NCBI GenBank assembly: GCA_902782305.1
Contig: CACZMV010000012.1
Coordinates: forward strand, 1-61,395
DNA: 61,395 bases
Direction of reading: 5' to 3'
From: an uncultured Prevotellaceae bacterium
Lineage (GTDB): Bacteria > Bacteroidota > Bacteroidia > Bacteroidales > Bacteroidaceae
Shown: one piece after another, positions 1 through 9,327 of the stretch
Layout of the letters: each line of letters starts with the position of its first letter
Numbering within the stretch: position 1 is the first letter of the stretch
Program-made: the position numbers and the translations under genes
Notes under the pieces: model-generated
The model's input: only the letters and a program-made list of their open reading frames with translations
The model's database searches: none
Told to the model about the DNA's origin: nothing

Positions 1-741
1 TGCAAAACGGTTGTCAACCCTGTCGATGATGAACGGGAAGTATTCGCCACAATGGCCGAGAATCATTCTCAGCTTGGGGAACTTGTCGAAGGTGCCGTTC
101 AGAATCAGTCGCAACGACGTCTTCATGGCATCCAGTCCGAAGCCGAGACCGGGCGAAGAATATACGTAGCCCATCTCCTTCATATCCTTGTCGTCGGAAG
201 CCTGCGGATGAACATAGACGGCGCAGCCCAGCTCTTCAGCCTTAGCCAGCAGAGGAAGGTATTTCTCTTCATACAGGTGCTCGTGCATGTAATTGGAATG
301 TGTGTGCCAGTATTTGAAGCCTAATTCTTTGACGCAACGCTCCAGCTCCTTGATGGCCTCATCGACGTATGGCGTCGGCAACACGGCAGCACCATAGAAA
401 CGACCGGGGAATTTCTTGATGAGTTCTGCAACAGCGTCGTTGGATTTCTTAGCGAAATACACGCACTCCTTTTCGGGCAGTTCCTCCAATGCAGGCGAAC
501 TGGACATCACAGCGGCGTCAACGCCGCAACGGTCCATTTCCGCCACGCGCTCTGCTCCGAAGTTCATCAACTCGTCAATAACTGGGTAGGTGTTCGTTAC
601 GCCACTGAAATGGGCATAGATCTTATCCCTCACTTCTAGAACTTTTGTTTCTGGATAATACCTCATGGCCTTATCTCTCGTAGCGAGATAGTCCATCAAC
701 TCTGGTAAATAATAATGAAATTCGCAATCAATAATTTTCAT
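1..741 (-). CDS. Amidohydrolase-2 (ACMSD-like) family protein, 3' end cut by window
   Basis: A 247-codon fragment whose C-terminus lies beyond the window. It starts MKIIDCEFHYYLPELM at 741; an ATG six bases upstream is in a frame that stops at once. The short charged N-terminal block with CEFH, then WHTHSNY, YVHPQ and MILGHCGEYFPF, is the histidine pattern of the ACMSD/gamma-resorcylate decarboxylase branch of amidohydrolases: a metal-dependent TIM barrel acting on small acids or hydroxylated aromatics. No signal peptide, so cytoplasmic. Substrate cannot be read from the fragment. It is the first gene transcribed leftward here, and the next gene (848-2887) shares its strand. Family call is fairly secure; reaction (decarboxylase or hydrolase) is open. 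Confidence 0.75.
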   Translation of the reverse strand, partial: MKIIDCEFHYYLPELMDYLATRDKAMRYYPETKVLEVRDKIYAHFSGVTNTYPVIDELMNFGAERVAEMDRCGVDAAVMSSSPALEELPEKECVYFAKKSNDAVAELIKKFPGRFYGAAVLPTPYVDEAIKELERCVKELGFKYWHTHSNYMHEHLYEEKYLPLLAKAEELGCAVYVHPQASDDKDMKEMGYVYSSPGLGFGLDAMKTSLRLILNGTFDKFPKLRMILGHCGEYFPFIIDRVDNRFA

Positions 742-847
742 TTCGTCATGTACTTTTTTAGTTGTTAATAATTATGTTTACGCATTTTCCTGCTCCCCTA
801 TGGCCGATTATGGATAAATATAAAGTAGTTAAGACATATCTTGTTAC

Positions 848-2887
848 TCATTCTTTTGCCTTAACATCAACTGTATATACGCTGTGCTTGTCATCGGTGG
901 TAAACCACTTGATGGTATATTGAGAGATGCCGAGGTCGAGAGCATACTCGCGCAGCGTCTGACCGCCATCAGTGTTGTGGAGCAAATAATCTGCCTGGTT
1001 CACCAATATCTTGATGGTGTTCTCGCTCTCAGCCGTCTTGTCGGCAAGCAACTGTTTTGTCTGATAGAGGTCTGGGAACTGTTCTTTCAAGTATTGGGTG
1101 AGCAGACCCTTCTGTCCCTCATGACCCTCCTGACCAATCTCAGGGAAGGTGACGTCCATGTGCCATGTCTGCTCAGCACGGTTAGGCACGATGAGCTTAT
1201 ATTTGTTATTCTCTTTAGATGGCGAGAGGCCTTTCCAAGTCTTCCAATCGCCATTGTCGTATATACTCCTCAAATATGAGTTGCTCGTCACCTCCAGGGT
1301 GTATTCCCCTTCTGGATTCTCTACTGACCAGCATGCCTGGTTGTCCATGTTTACGTCGGTGGTGATTGAGGTAGGAACCAGCGGGTGCTTGTCCTTTTTA
1401 GTATCCTCGTAGGTCTTCTGACCGTTCTCGTATTTCCATATCACCTTATTTGCCTCAGTGTTCTTCTGCACCGCTATCTCCTTGGTATTGGTGGTAGTGG
1501 TCATGGTGTAACTGGTGCCATTCGTCCATCCGTGTGAGTAATTGAGGCCGACTGAAGGGTTAAAACCTACCATGCCCATGGAGACTCCAACGGTGCTTGT
1601 CTCTGAGTGAGTCTCGCCTACAGCTATAGATGTGCTCATGGTGTTGTTGTCGGTAGTAGGAAGGGCATCCTCCAGTTTTATGGTGCCTGAACCAACAAGG
1701 TTCAGCGAGTATTCGCCCGACTGCCAAAATGCACCATAGTATCTTGTGTAATGTGTGTTTTCAGTGTCGTAATTTGCGTCTATCCATTCATCTTCTTTGT
1801 AAGGACCTGCATAAAGGGTCTTGTTGGGATCAAAGCGAGCATCGCCCTCTTGCTGACCTCCTACGGCTGACTGCGCTTTTTGCTCCACGAAGTAATAGTC
1901 CTTATTGGTCTTCATATTGTGGCTGCCCCACACGCGGATGGTTTCAGTAAAGCCGTTAGGCTTCTTGCGGTCTTGTGCGTTCCAATCAAAAGCCATCAGA
2001 CTCCTCTGATAGTAATGCTCTTCGCTGGCGCCCATCAGTTCGTTGATAGCCCCCTGACCGTCAGCGCGGTTGGTGACTTTGTTAGTAGGTGTCTGAGCAT
2101 TCTTGGTGTTAAGCCACATGGCAGCACCGTCGGCAAGGCAACCGCTGCTGCGCTTGGTGTAGTCGGGATTGTGTATCTCTTCTTTTACAACCTCGTTGCC
2201 ATCTTCATCTGTGTATGAGGAGCTGACCAAGACACCCTGGTGAGGGTCGCACTGGTAGTAACCCATGGGTGATAAGATGACCATCTCGGCAACAGCATCT
2301 GTTCCGCTGGCATCACCTCGTCTGCCTGCTATTGCAGCGATATTGGCAACGCGGGCGTTAATCCTCGCTGCATCAGAATTGATGGCATTGCCAGACTGCT
2401 GCTTGGGAGGAGTGATTGTTACATGTCCACTCTGTGTCATCAACTCGACGGTGGCCTGCTCTAATTTAGTAGATAACTGCTCTGCCACCTCTACCAAATG
2501 TGCATTATGAGGCTTCTCTATTGCGATATATCCTCCCTGGAGGTATATCTTTGCTGCCTGGAACCACTCAGTAACTGGGCGATTTTGGATGTCCTCACCC
2601 TTGATGAGTATCATCTTGGTATTGTCATTGACACTGGTGGTGGTATTAGACAAACGACGCACAAGGGCAGCACCCATAGAGTTCTCGTCAAACGAGCTCA
2701 GCACGGCTGTCGGCATGTCGGCAGTCACCTTCACACTCATCTCGTCAACATTCATATCGGTAGGATTAGTACCGCCGCCGTTATCATTGCTGGCTATGTC
2801 TTCTTTAGCACAGCCTGTCATCAGCATCGCAATTCCTATCAGGATTGCGGAAAACAGGTAATTACGTTTTTTAGTCTTCATATTCAT
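848..2887 (-). CDS. Exported lipoprotein, possible leukocidin-like beta-pore-forming family
   Basis: 679 residues. The N-terminus has basic residues, a hydrophobic run and a lipobox ending LMTGC, so this is a lipoprotein at the outer membrane or surface. An in-frame ATG two codons in could also be the start. The first third is Ala/Asn-rich and helical. The middle (roughly 370-500) alternates polar and small residues, with YYGAFWQSGEYSLNLVGSG, GLNYSHGWTNGTSYTMTTTTNT and VIWKYENGQ, which resembles the rim and stem strands of leukocidin/haemolysin-like beta-barrel toxins annotated in Bacteroidales. The C-terminal ~100 residues form a separate small domain. No operon partner is close. Toxin similarity is pattern recognition only; it may be a non-toxic surface protein. 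Lipoprotein call is firm, family call tentative. Confidence 0.6.
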   Translation of the reverse strand: MNMKTKKRNYLFSAILIGIAMLMTGCAKEDIASNDNGGGTNPTDMNVDEMSVKVTADMPTAVLSSFDENSMGAALVRRLSNTTTSVNDNTKMILIKGEDIQNRPVTEWFQAAKIYLQGGYIAIEKPHNAHLVEVAEQLSTKLEQATVELMTQSGHVTITPPKQQSGNAINSDAARINARVANIAAIAGRRGDASGTDAVAEMVILSPMGYYQCDPHQGVLVSSSYTDEDGNEVVKEEIHNPDYTKRSSGCLADGAAMWLNTKNAQTPTNKVTNRADGQGAINELMGASEEHYYQRSLMAFDWNAQDRKKPNGFTETIRVWGSHNMKTNKDYYFVEQKAQSAVGGQQEGDARFDPNKTLYAGPYKEDEWIDANYDTENTHYTRYYGAFWQSGEYSLNLVGSGTIKLEDALPTTDNNTMSTSIAVGETHSETSTVGVSMGMVGFNPSVGLNYSHGWTNGTSYTMTTTTNTKEIAVQKNTEANKVIWKYENGQKTYEDTKKDKHPLVPTSITTDVNMDNQACWSVENPEGEYTLEVTSNSYLRSIYDNGDWKTWKGLSPSKENNKYKLIVPNRAEQTWHMDVTFPEIGQEGHEGQKGLLTQYLKEQFPDLYQTKQLLADKTAESENTIKILVNQADYLLHNTDGGQTLREYALDLGISQYTIKWFTTDDKHSVYTVDVKAKE

Positions 2888-2918
2888 TTCAATTTTAGAT
2901 TTTTATCAATAGATGTTG

Positions 2919-2954
2919 CAAATTTACAATTTTTTTTTTGATATGACAACCAAA
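2919..2954 (-). promoter_or_regulatory. Promoter for the 848-2887 lipoprotein gene
   Basis: On the minus strand TAAATTTG (2926-2919) matches the TAnnTTTG -7 box. GTTG (2950-2947) lies 20 nt upstream, one mismatch from TTTG, and a perfect TTTG (2954-2951) is at 24 nt. The box is about 30 nt before the start codon. Confidence 0.5.
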
Positions 2955-3063
2955 TCATGACGAATTATTGGTTCCAGGACAAGATTTATAGGTTTTCAGA
3001 CAAGAATTATAACAAATCTCAAAAATCTTTGGCTTTCCTCCACGCTTAACAGAAAATTTGCAT

Positions 3064-3071
3064 TACCTTTG
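3064..3071 (+). promoter_or_regulatory. -7 promoter box of queC
   Basis: TACCTTTG fits TAnnTTTG and lies 24 nt before the queC start. No -33 TTTG at standard spacing was found. Confidence 0.45.
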
Positions 3072-3095
3072 TAACCCCAAACGTATAGAAGTGAT

Positions 3096-3752
3096 ATGAA
3101 AAAGGATTCAGTACTGATATTAAGTGGTGGCGTTGACTCTGTCACCTTATTATATGATGAGCAGGAGCGCATAGCGCTGGCCATCTCGTTTGACTATGGT
3201 TCGAAGCACAATGCCCGGGAGATTCCTTTTGCCCGTATGCATTGTGAACGGTTGGGCATCAGGCACATCACGATACCCTTGGACTTTATGACGAAGTATT
3301 TCGTGAGTTCGCTGTTGGAAGGTGGCGAGGATATTCCTGAGGGTCATTATGCCGACGAGAACATGAAATCGACCGTAGTGCCTTTCCGCAATGGCATTAT
3401 GCTTTCCATTGCTGTGGGCATAGCTGAGTCGAACGGATTGAAATATGTGATGATGGCTAATCACGGGGGCGACCATACCATTTATCCTGATTGTACGCCT
3501 GAGTTTGTGAAGGCGTTCGATGAGGCTGCTTCGGCAGGAACTTATGTGAAGGTACAACTGCGCTCGCCCTATACCAACATCACCAAGGCTGATATTGCTG
3601 CCAAGGGCAAGGCACTCGGCATCAACTACAGCGAGACGTGGTCGTGCTATAAAGGTGGCGAAAAGCATTGCGGTAAGTGTGGTACCTGCGTAGAACGTCG
3701 CGAGGCCTTTGCACTTGCCGGTGTGGAGGATACAACGGAATACGAGGATTAA
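3096..3752 (+). CDS. queC: 7-cyano-7-deazaguanine synthase QueC
   Basis: 218 residues, normal length for the family. QueC converts 7-carboxy-7-deazaguanine to preQ0 with ATP and ammonia, in the cytoplasm, on the path to queuosine. The PP-loop SGGVDS is at residues 10-15; four C-terminal cysteines (C184, C192, C195, C198, around HCGKCGTC) form the zinc site. The FDYGSKH and PFRNG segments are also typical. It is monocistronic: other queuosine genes (queD, queE, queF) are not in the window. Its stop is only 7 nt from the stop of the convergent patatin gene, leaving no room for a separate terminator. Confidence 0.96.
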   Translation: MKKDSVLILSGGVDSVTLLYDEQERIALAISFDYGSKHNAREIPFARMHCERLGIRHITIPLDFMTKYFVSSLLEGGEDIPEGHYADENMKSTVVPFRNGIMLSIAVGIAESNGLKYVMMANHGGDHTIYPDCTPEFVKAFDEAASAGTYVKVQLRSPYTNITKADIAAKGKALGINYSETWSCYKGGEKHCGKCGTCVERREAFALAGVEDTTEYED

Positions 3753-3759
3753 CGGCCCA

Positions 3760-5832
3760 TCAGAACACGAAGCCCAGATTGATGTAATAATAGAACTTCT
3801 TCGTCACATTGCTGTAGCCGATGGAACCTCCCAACGGACCTAACATCGTGGTGTAGTAGTAGCTGAGGGTGCCGCCCAGCATCGTTCTGTGACTGAACAT
3901 GTCCTTGAGTTTCTCTGCGTCTTGTCCAGCAGCTACCCTTAGCAGAATGTTATTGTTGGTGGTGGGATTGAACTGCACTTGCAATTGTGCCGCAGCCAAG
4001 TTCTGCCAAGCCATCTCCAGATTGCCTGCACCCGCAAAGGGCACTTGTCCATCCGTATACTGATTGAACCATTCGCTACCCATGAAGTTGCTCATCACCA
4101 AAGGAATGTCGGTTCCCTCAACAAAACGTCCGTAAATCATGGGTTGGAAGGACAACTTGCTGCTCAGTGAGAAGTTGGAACGGAACATGGCAGCATATTC
4201 GGTGATACCCACCTTGTCGTTCAGCTTAATGAAATTGTCGGTAATGTAAGAAAACCTAGCCTGGAACCTCACACCGCTGGTGGGGAAGTACCACTTGTTC
4301 TCGCTGTTATACCACACCCTGCCTTGATAGCTGATGTAGCCCTTGTTCTTGACATTTTCATCGTTCAAGTGCTGTTGAACCTCCTTGTTTCCCAACAGCG
4401 AACGGTATTTGTAATAGTCCCAATTGGCTCCGATGCTGACATTGAAGTTGCGCACGTTGAAGTTGAAGAGCGACATCTTCACCGTATGCTGATCGTAGGT
4501 TAGGGTATAGACCTTATCGCCATATTCGTAGAAATCCATATCGTTGTTGCGATAGATATACGAAATGGTGGGTTGGATGAAGTGGGTGGGGTGCAGCGTC
4601 CAGTCAACCTGTGCCTTGATTCGCTTACCTAGACGCAGGGTCAGTTCCAGGTCCATAGGCATCTTGGTTTGAATGGGCATCTGCGCATTAGCCTGCAATG
4701 CCACAGCTTCCTCGTTGTCGAAGCGCACACCCAGATTGAATTGCGGGTCCTTCCTCATTTTGGGCTTGGCATTCTGTTCCTCGTCCGAAAGTGTTGTCAA
4801 CGGTATGGAGTGTGTGATTCGCTTCTGACTGACATATCTCAGTTTTTGGCGCAAAGCCACCAACTCGTCCCAATGGGCCATTGCAGCCTCCTCGCCTCGA
4901 CGTATCAGGGTGTCGATGGCTGCTTCAGTAAAGCTGGCTGCGCTGTATCCATCGGTATTCACACGAATCACGATGTCAGTCTTTTTCTTGTTCTCCTCGT
5001 ATTTATTCATGCAGAGCCAATTGGTTATCTGTCCTAAGATCTGCGTACCTGTTTGCAATTGGTCAGCACCCTTAGGAAGATCCTGCACATCCACGCCAAT
5101 CACGTAGTCGGCACCCATCTCACGAGCAATGTCAGCAGGGAAGTTGTTGCGCATTCCTCCATCAATCAGCACCATGCCGTCCATTCTTACAGGGGCAAAA
5201 ACGCCAGGAATAGCCATACTGGCACGCATGGCACGACTCAATATGCCGCTATGAAATACGTATTCCGTGTTGTCAACAATATTGGTTGCTACACAAGCAA
5301 AGCGGATGGGAAGTGTGTTGAAGTCGATGGAGTCGTTGTAAGGAGCCGTAATCCTATTGAAAAGGGGCGTGATGTTCTTGCCTCTGAGGAATCCGCCACC
5401 TTCTGCGTTGCCCACTTTTTTCTTCTTGCCCAGCGTGAGTGCTTTGGTCAGGATATAGGTGTTTTGCTTTTCGCGTAACTGCAAGTCCTGATCGCTTGAA
5501 CTTTCGCGGTCGGAAAGTAGCATGTTCCAGTCTTGCGAACGGACTACTGAGTCGAGTACTTCCGAGGAATGGCCGCAGGCATAGGCTCCGCCCACGATAC
5601 TACCCATACTCGTGCTGGTAATGATGTCGATGGGGAATCCTGCACGCTCCAGCACTTTCAGCACACCAATGTGGGCTACGCCCTTGGCGCCTCCACCACC
5701 CAGCACCAGTCCTATTTTGGGCGTCTTGCGCTGTTGCTGTGCCTTCTCGCTATTCTCTCCACTGACCGTTTGCAGACATACGAACAGCAGTAATATCGGT
5801 AGGTATCGTCTCATGTCTTTTTGCTTTTTCAT
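3760..5832 (-). CDS. Patatin-like phospholipase fused to an outer-membrane beta-barrel
   Basis: 690 residues with an N-terminal signal peptide. Residues ~38-240 are a patatin domain: oxyanion loop GGGGAKG, nucleophile segment TSTSMGS (the usual first Gly of GxSxG is Ser here) and the catalytic Asp in IDGGMRNNFP. A linker is followed by a C-terminal half rich in aromatic alternating strands that ends in YYYINLGFVF, like bacterial-surface-antigen (Omp85-type) barrels. The layout is that of secreted patatins with a barrel (PlpD/FplA-like): phospholipase displayed at or beyond the outer membrane. It follows radA with no gap (radA stop at 5835-5833, this ATG at 5832-5830), so translation is probably coupled. 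Substrate lipid unknown. Confidence 0.88.
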   Translation of the reverse strand: MKKQKDMRRYLPILLLFVCLQTVSGENSEKAQQQRKTPKIGLVLGGGGAKGVAHIGVLKVLERAGFPIDIITSTSMGSIVGGAYACGHSSEVLDSVVRSQDWNMLLSDRESSSDQDLQLREKQNTYILTKALTLGKKKKVGNAEGGGFLRGKNITPLFNRITAPYNDSIDFNTLPIRFACVATNIVDNTEYVFHSGILSRAMRASMAIPGVFAPVRMDGMVLIDGGMRNNFPADIAREMGADYVIGVDVQDLPKGADQLQTGTQILGQITNWLCMNKYEENKKKTDIVIRVNTDGYSAASFTEAAIDTLIRRGEEAAMAHWDELVALRQKLRYVSQKRITHSIPLTTLSDEEQNAKPKMRKDPQFNLGVRFDNEEAVALQANAQMPIQTKMPMDLELTLRLGKRIKAQVDWTLHPTHFIQPTISYIYRNNDMDFYEYGDKVYTLTYDQHTVKMSLFNFNVRNFNVSIGANWDYYKYRSLLGNKEVQQHLNDENVKNKGYISYQGRVWYNSENKWYFPTSGVRFQARFSYITDNFIKLNDKVGITEYAAMFRSNFSLSSKLSFQPMIYGRFVEGTDIPLVMSNFMGSEWFNQYTDGQVPFAGAGNLEMAWQNLAAAQLQVQFNPTTNNNILLRVAAGQDAEKLKDMFSHRTMLGGTLSYYYTTMLGPLGGSIGYSNVTKKFYYYINLGFVF

Positions 5833-7245
5833 TTATCCAAAGAGTGCTCTCAGTGCTTCTTCCACCTTGCGCACAGGTACCAACTCAATATTGAATTTCT
5901 TGCGATTCAGTCCACCTATATTATATTTAGGTATAATCATGTGCTGGAATCCCAGCTTTTCAGCCTCCGCAATGCGCTGTTCGATACGGGCTATGGGGCG
6001 TACCTCGCCACTCAGTCCCACCTCGCCAGCCATACACCATCCGCTCTCAATCGGCGTGTCAACATTGGAGGAGAGTACAGCAGCGATTACACTCAGGTCC
6101 ATCGCCATATCTGTGACCCTCAGTCCACCTGCAATGTTCAGGAAAACATCTTTCTGCATCAACTTGAAACCCACACGCTTTTCCAGCACAGCCAACAGCA
6201 TGTTCAGCCTGCGCTGGTCGAAACCGGTGGCTGAGCGCTGAGGTGTTCCGTAGGCTGCTGATGACACCAGCGCCTGCGTTTCAACCAAGAACGGGCGAAC
6301 ACCCTCAATAGCCGAGCTGATGGCAACGCCTGATAGACCGTCGTGATCTTCCGTCAACAATAACTCCGAGGGGTTCGACACTTGTCTGAGCCCTGTCTGC
6401 TGCATCTCGTAGATACCCAACTCTGAGGTGCTTCCGAATCGGTTTTTGATGCTTCGAAGAATGCGATACATGTAATGCTGGTCGCCCTCAAACTGAATGA
6501 CCGTATCCACGATGTGTTCCAGAATCTTCGGACCCGCCAGTGTGCCTTCTTTCGTGATATGACCTATCAGGACGACGGGCACTCCAGAGGTCTTGGCAAA
6601 GCGGAGTAGGGCGGAGGCACACTCGCGAACCTGGGCTATTGAACCAGCACTCGACTCAACATCCTCCGTCGATATGGTTTGTATCGAGTCGATAATCACC
6701 AACTCGGGTTCCACCTCTTTAATATGGTCGAAGATGGCCTCCAGCGAATTTTCGCAAAGAATCATGAAGTTATCGTCAGCGACAGAACCGCTGGCAGCAG
6801 TAATGCGCTCAGCTCTCATCTTCAGCTGATGGGCGCTCTCCTCACCACTCACGTAGAGGATTCGCTTTTCAGGCATGTTCAGCATGGTCTGAAGCGACAG
6901 CGTTGATTTACCGATGCCTGGTTCACCACCCAACAGCACAATGCTTCCTGGTACCAAACCGCCACCCAGCACACGGTTCAACTCCGCATCGTGCATATCG
7001 ATACGAGGGTCGTCCTGTGCAGAGATGTCCTTCAACCTAAGCACCTTGCCTGTCGCTAATGCTGAGGACTGTGCAGAGGTGCCTTTGTTCAGACCCTTCC
7101 TAGCCTCCCCTAACTTAGGGGAGGAACTGGCTACCTTGATCTCCTTAAACGTGTTCCACTGGCCACATGAAGGGCATTTGCCTATCCATTTGGCCGATTC
7201 CTGTCCACAATTGTCGCAGACGTACATGATTTTATCCTTTGCCAT
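5833..7245 (-). CDS. radA: DNA repair protein RadA
   Basis: 470 residues from the ATG at 7245; a longer upstream start would add non-family residues. RadA is a RecA-like, DnaB-type ATPase that drives branch migration in recombinational repair. Seen: N-terminal C4 zinc finger (C10, C13, C24, C27), Walker A in GEPGIGKST, the RadA-specific KNRFGST motif, and a C-terminal Lon-protease-like domain. The linker between zinc finger and ATPase carries SSPKLGEARKG, which is the translation of an inserted palindrome (7104-7124). A -7 box lies 9 nt before the start, implying a very short leader. The patatin gene follows directly. Confidence 0.95.
   Translation of the reverse strand: MAKDKIMYVCDNCGQESAKWIGKCPSCGQWNTFKEIKVASSSPKLGEARKGLNKGTSAQSSALATGKVLRLKDISAQDDPRIDMHDAELNRVLGGGLVPGSIVLLGGEPGIGKSTLSLQTMLNMPEKRILYVSGEESAHQLKMRAERITAASGSVADDNFMILCENSLEAIFDHIKEVEPELVIIDSIQTISTEDVESSAGSIAQVRECASALLRFAKTSGVPVVLIGHITKEGTLAGPKILEHIVDTVIQFEGDQHYMYRILRSIKNRFGSTSELGIYEMQQTGLRQVSNPSELLLTEDHDGLSGVAISSAIEGVRPFLVETQALVSSAAYGTPQRSATGFDQRRLNMLLAVLEKRVGFKLMQKDVFLNIAGGLRVTDMAMDLSVIAAVLSSNVDTPIESGWCMAGEVGLSGEVRPIARIEQRIAEAEKLGFQHMIIPKYNIGGLNRKKFNIELVPVRKVEEALRALFG
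7104..7124. repeat. Perfect 21-bp palindrome inside radA (REP-like)
   Basis: Arms CCTCCCCTAA and TTAGGGGAGG around a single C. It is in frame and encodes part of SSPKLGEARKG in a variable linker. Its form resembles extragenic palindromes rather than RadA coding sequence. Confidence 0.7.
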
Positions 7246-7254
7246 AATCGAGGG

Positions 7255-7262
7255 CAAAAGTA
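7255..7262 (-). promoter_or_regulatory. -7 promoter box of radA
   Basis: Minus-strand TACTTTTG, ending 9 nt before the radA ATG. No matching -33 box was found at 19-21 nt. Confidence 0.4.
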
Positions 7263-7358
7263 CAAAAATAATTTGAAACCTAGACACTTGTGCAAACGAT
7301 TTTGCATCAATAGAAAAGAAAAATGTATGTTGCGCATCATCGTATAAAGAAAAATGTG

Positions 7359-7366
7359 TATCTTTG
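7359..7366 (+). promoter_or_regulatory. -7 promoter box of the GH13 gene
   Basis: TATCTTTG ends 26 nt before the preferred ATG at 7393. A further ATG at 7354 precedes this box and would not be transcribed from it, which supports the 7393 start. Confidence 0.55.
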
Positions 7367-7392
7367 CCCTTAGAATTTTAAAACCCAAAACA

Positions 7393-9282
7393 ATGCTTAA
7401 ACGATTCCTATTATTATTTGCCCTTACGGCACAGATGACGACTATGAGTGCAGCAAAGACAGTGATTGACCGTATTGACCCAACCAACTGGTTTGTGGGG
7501 ATGAAGAACCCGCAGGTGCAGTTGATGGTGTATGGCAAGGACATTGCCACAGTGAAGGACGTTACAACCGACTATCCTGGTGTCAGGATTGACAGTGTGG
7601 TGCGCCTCGATTCGCCCAACTATCTGTTGGTTTACATGAACCTCAGCGATGCGAAGGCAGGCACCATGACTTTGAAGTTCGACAAAAAAAAGGTTGAGTA
7701 CACGTTGAAAGACCGCGAGATGAGTGGCAGCAAGCGCATGGGATTCACCAATGCCGATGTGCTTTATATGTTGATGCCTGACCGCTTTGCACAGGGTGCC
7801 AATCACAATCCTCAGGTAAAGGGTATGCGTCCTTATGTGGAAGACCGTACGAAACCCTCATTGCGTCATGGTGGCGACCTGAATGGTATTCGCGAACATC
7901 TGGATTATTTCAAGGACCTGGGCGTGACAGCCCTTTGGCTCACCCCAGTACTGGAGAACGATTCGCCTGATTCGCCCAACGGCTTCTCTACTTATCATGG
8001 TTATGCTACAACAGACTATTATCGTGTAGATCCTCGCTTTGGTACCAATGAAGACTATCGTCGCCTTTGCGATGAGGCTCATCAGAAGGGACTGAAGGTG
8101 GTGATGGATATGATTTTCAACCATTCTGGTTTTGAGCATCCCTGGACGAAGGATATGCCTACCAAGGATTGGCTTAACTTGCCCCAGTGGCTTGTTGAAT
8201 CGAATGGTACTTCTGAAGCTCGAGGCACCTCGTTCCTGCAGACCAGCTACAAACTCACACCCGTGAAAGACCCTTATGCTTCTAAGGTAGATTTACAGGA
8301 AACAGTAGACGGATGGTTTGTTCCCACTATGCCCGACCTGAACCAGCGCAATCAGCACCTCATGACTTATCTAATCCAGAATTCTAAGTGGTGGATTGAG
8401 ACCGTAGGTATTGATGGCATTCGCATGGACACTTATCCTTACGCTGACGCGAAGGGAATGGCTCGTTGGATGAAGGAACTGGACGATGAATATCCTAACT
8501 TCAACACTGTGGGTGAGACGTGGGTTACTGAGCCTGCCTATACGGCTGCTTGGCAGAAAAACTCCAAACTCTCTGATACAAATTCGTATCTGAAGACGGT
8601 GATGGACTTCTCGTTCTTCGAAAAGCTCTCGATGGCCAAAAACGAAGAAACGGATGCTTGGTGGCAAGGCATGAACCGACTGTATAACTCGTTTGTTTAT
8701 GATTATCTCTATGAAGACCCAGACCATGTGATGGCTTTCGTCGATAACCATGATACTGACCGATTCCTGGGTAATGGTCGCGACTCACTGATGCTCAAGC
8801 AGGCACTGGCTTTGCTTATGACCGTGCGTCGTATACCACAACTTTATTATGGTACGGAGATTCTGATGAATGGCACCAAAGAGATAACGGATGGCTATGT
8901 GCGCAAGGACTTCCCTGGTGGATTCCCTGGCGATGACCATAACGCCTTTACAGCTGAGGGACGCACCAAGGCCGAGAATGATATGTTCCGTTGGACCAGT
9001 AGACTGCTTCACTGGCGCCAGGGCAACGAGTGCATTACCAAGGGTAAGCAGACTCAGTTCATTCCCTTCAATGGCATTTACGTGATTGCCCGTCAGTATA
9101 AGGGACGTACCGTGATGACCATTCTTAACGGTACTACCAAGCCCGCCACACTCAAAGTGTCGCGCTATGCTGAAATCATTGGTAACACCAAGCGTGCCAA
9201 GGATATTCTTACCAATCGTTATTATGACCTTTCAAAGGATTTTGAAATGAAAGGTCGTCAGTCGTTGATACTTGACTTCTAA
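7393..9282 (+). CDS. GH13 alpha-glucan hydrolase, SusA-like neopullulanase/cyclomaltodextrinase
   Basis: 629 residues from ATG 7393, which gives a proper signal peptide (MLKRFLLLFALTAQM...); an in-frame ATG at 7354 would spoil it and lies upstream of the -7 box. After the signal comes a ~100-residue CMD-type N-terminal domain (NWFVGMKNPQVQLMVYG), then the GH13 barrel with nucleophile D346 (GIRMDTYPYA), acid/base E375 (VGETWV) and transition-state D454 (FVDNHD), then a beta C-domain. All three catalytic residues are intact. Family members cleave maltooligosaccharides, pullulan or cyclodextrins in the periplasm. No susC/susD pair is in the window, so it stands alone here. Exact substrate unknown. 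Confidence 0.9.
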   Translation: MLKRFLLLFALTAQMTTMSAAKTVIDRIDPTNWFVGMKNPQVQLMVYGKDIATVKDVTTDYPGVRIDSVVRLDSPNYLLVYMNLSDAKAGTMTLKFDKKKVEYTLKDREMSGSKRMGFTNADVLYMLMPDRFAQGANHNPQVKGMRPYVEDRTKPSLRHGGDLNGIREHLDYFKDLGVTALWLTPVLENDSPDSPNGFSTYHGYATTDYYRVDPRFGTNEDYRRLCDEAHQKGLKVVMDMIFNHSGFEHPWTKDMPTKDWLNLPQWLVESNGTSEARGTSFLQTSYKLTPVKDPYASKVDLQETVDGWFVPTMPDLNQRNQHLMTYLIQNSKWWIETVGIDGIRMDTYPYADAKGMARWMKELDDEYPNFNTVGETWVTEPAYTAAWQKNSKLSDTNSYLKTVMDFSFFEKLSMAKNEETDAWWQGMNRLYNSFVYDYLYEDPDHVMAFVDNHDTDRFLGNGRDSLMLKQALALLMTVRRIPQLYYGTEILMNGTKEITDGYVRKDFPGGFPGDDHNAFTAEGRTKAENDMFRWTSRLLHWRQGNECITKGKQTQFIPFNGIYVIARQYKGRTVMTILNGTTKPATLKVSRYAEIIGNTKRAKDILTNRYYDLSKDFEMKGRQSLILDF

Positions 9283-9327
9283 ACCTATCCGGTAGTGTAT
9301 CGACTTCTAAAACCGATAGCGTAGTCC

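Noticed and set aside
9270-9325. Short direct repeat GACTTCTAAA(A)CC at the end of the GH13 gene
   Set aside because: Only about 12 nt and two copies; could be chance duplication of the 3' end, no functional reading.
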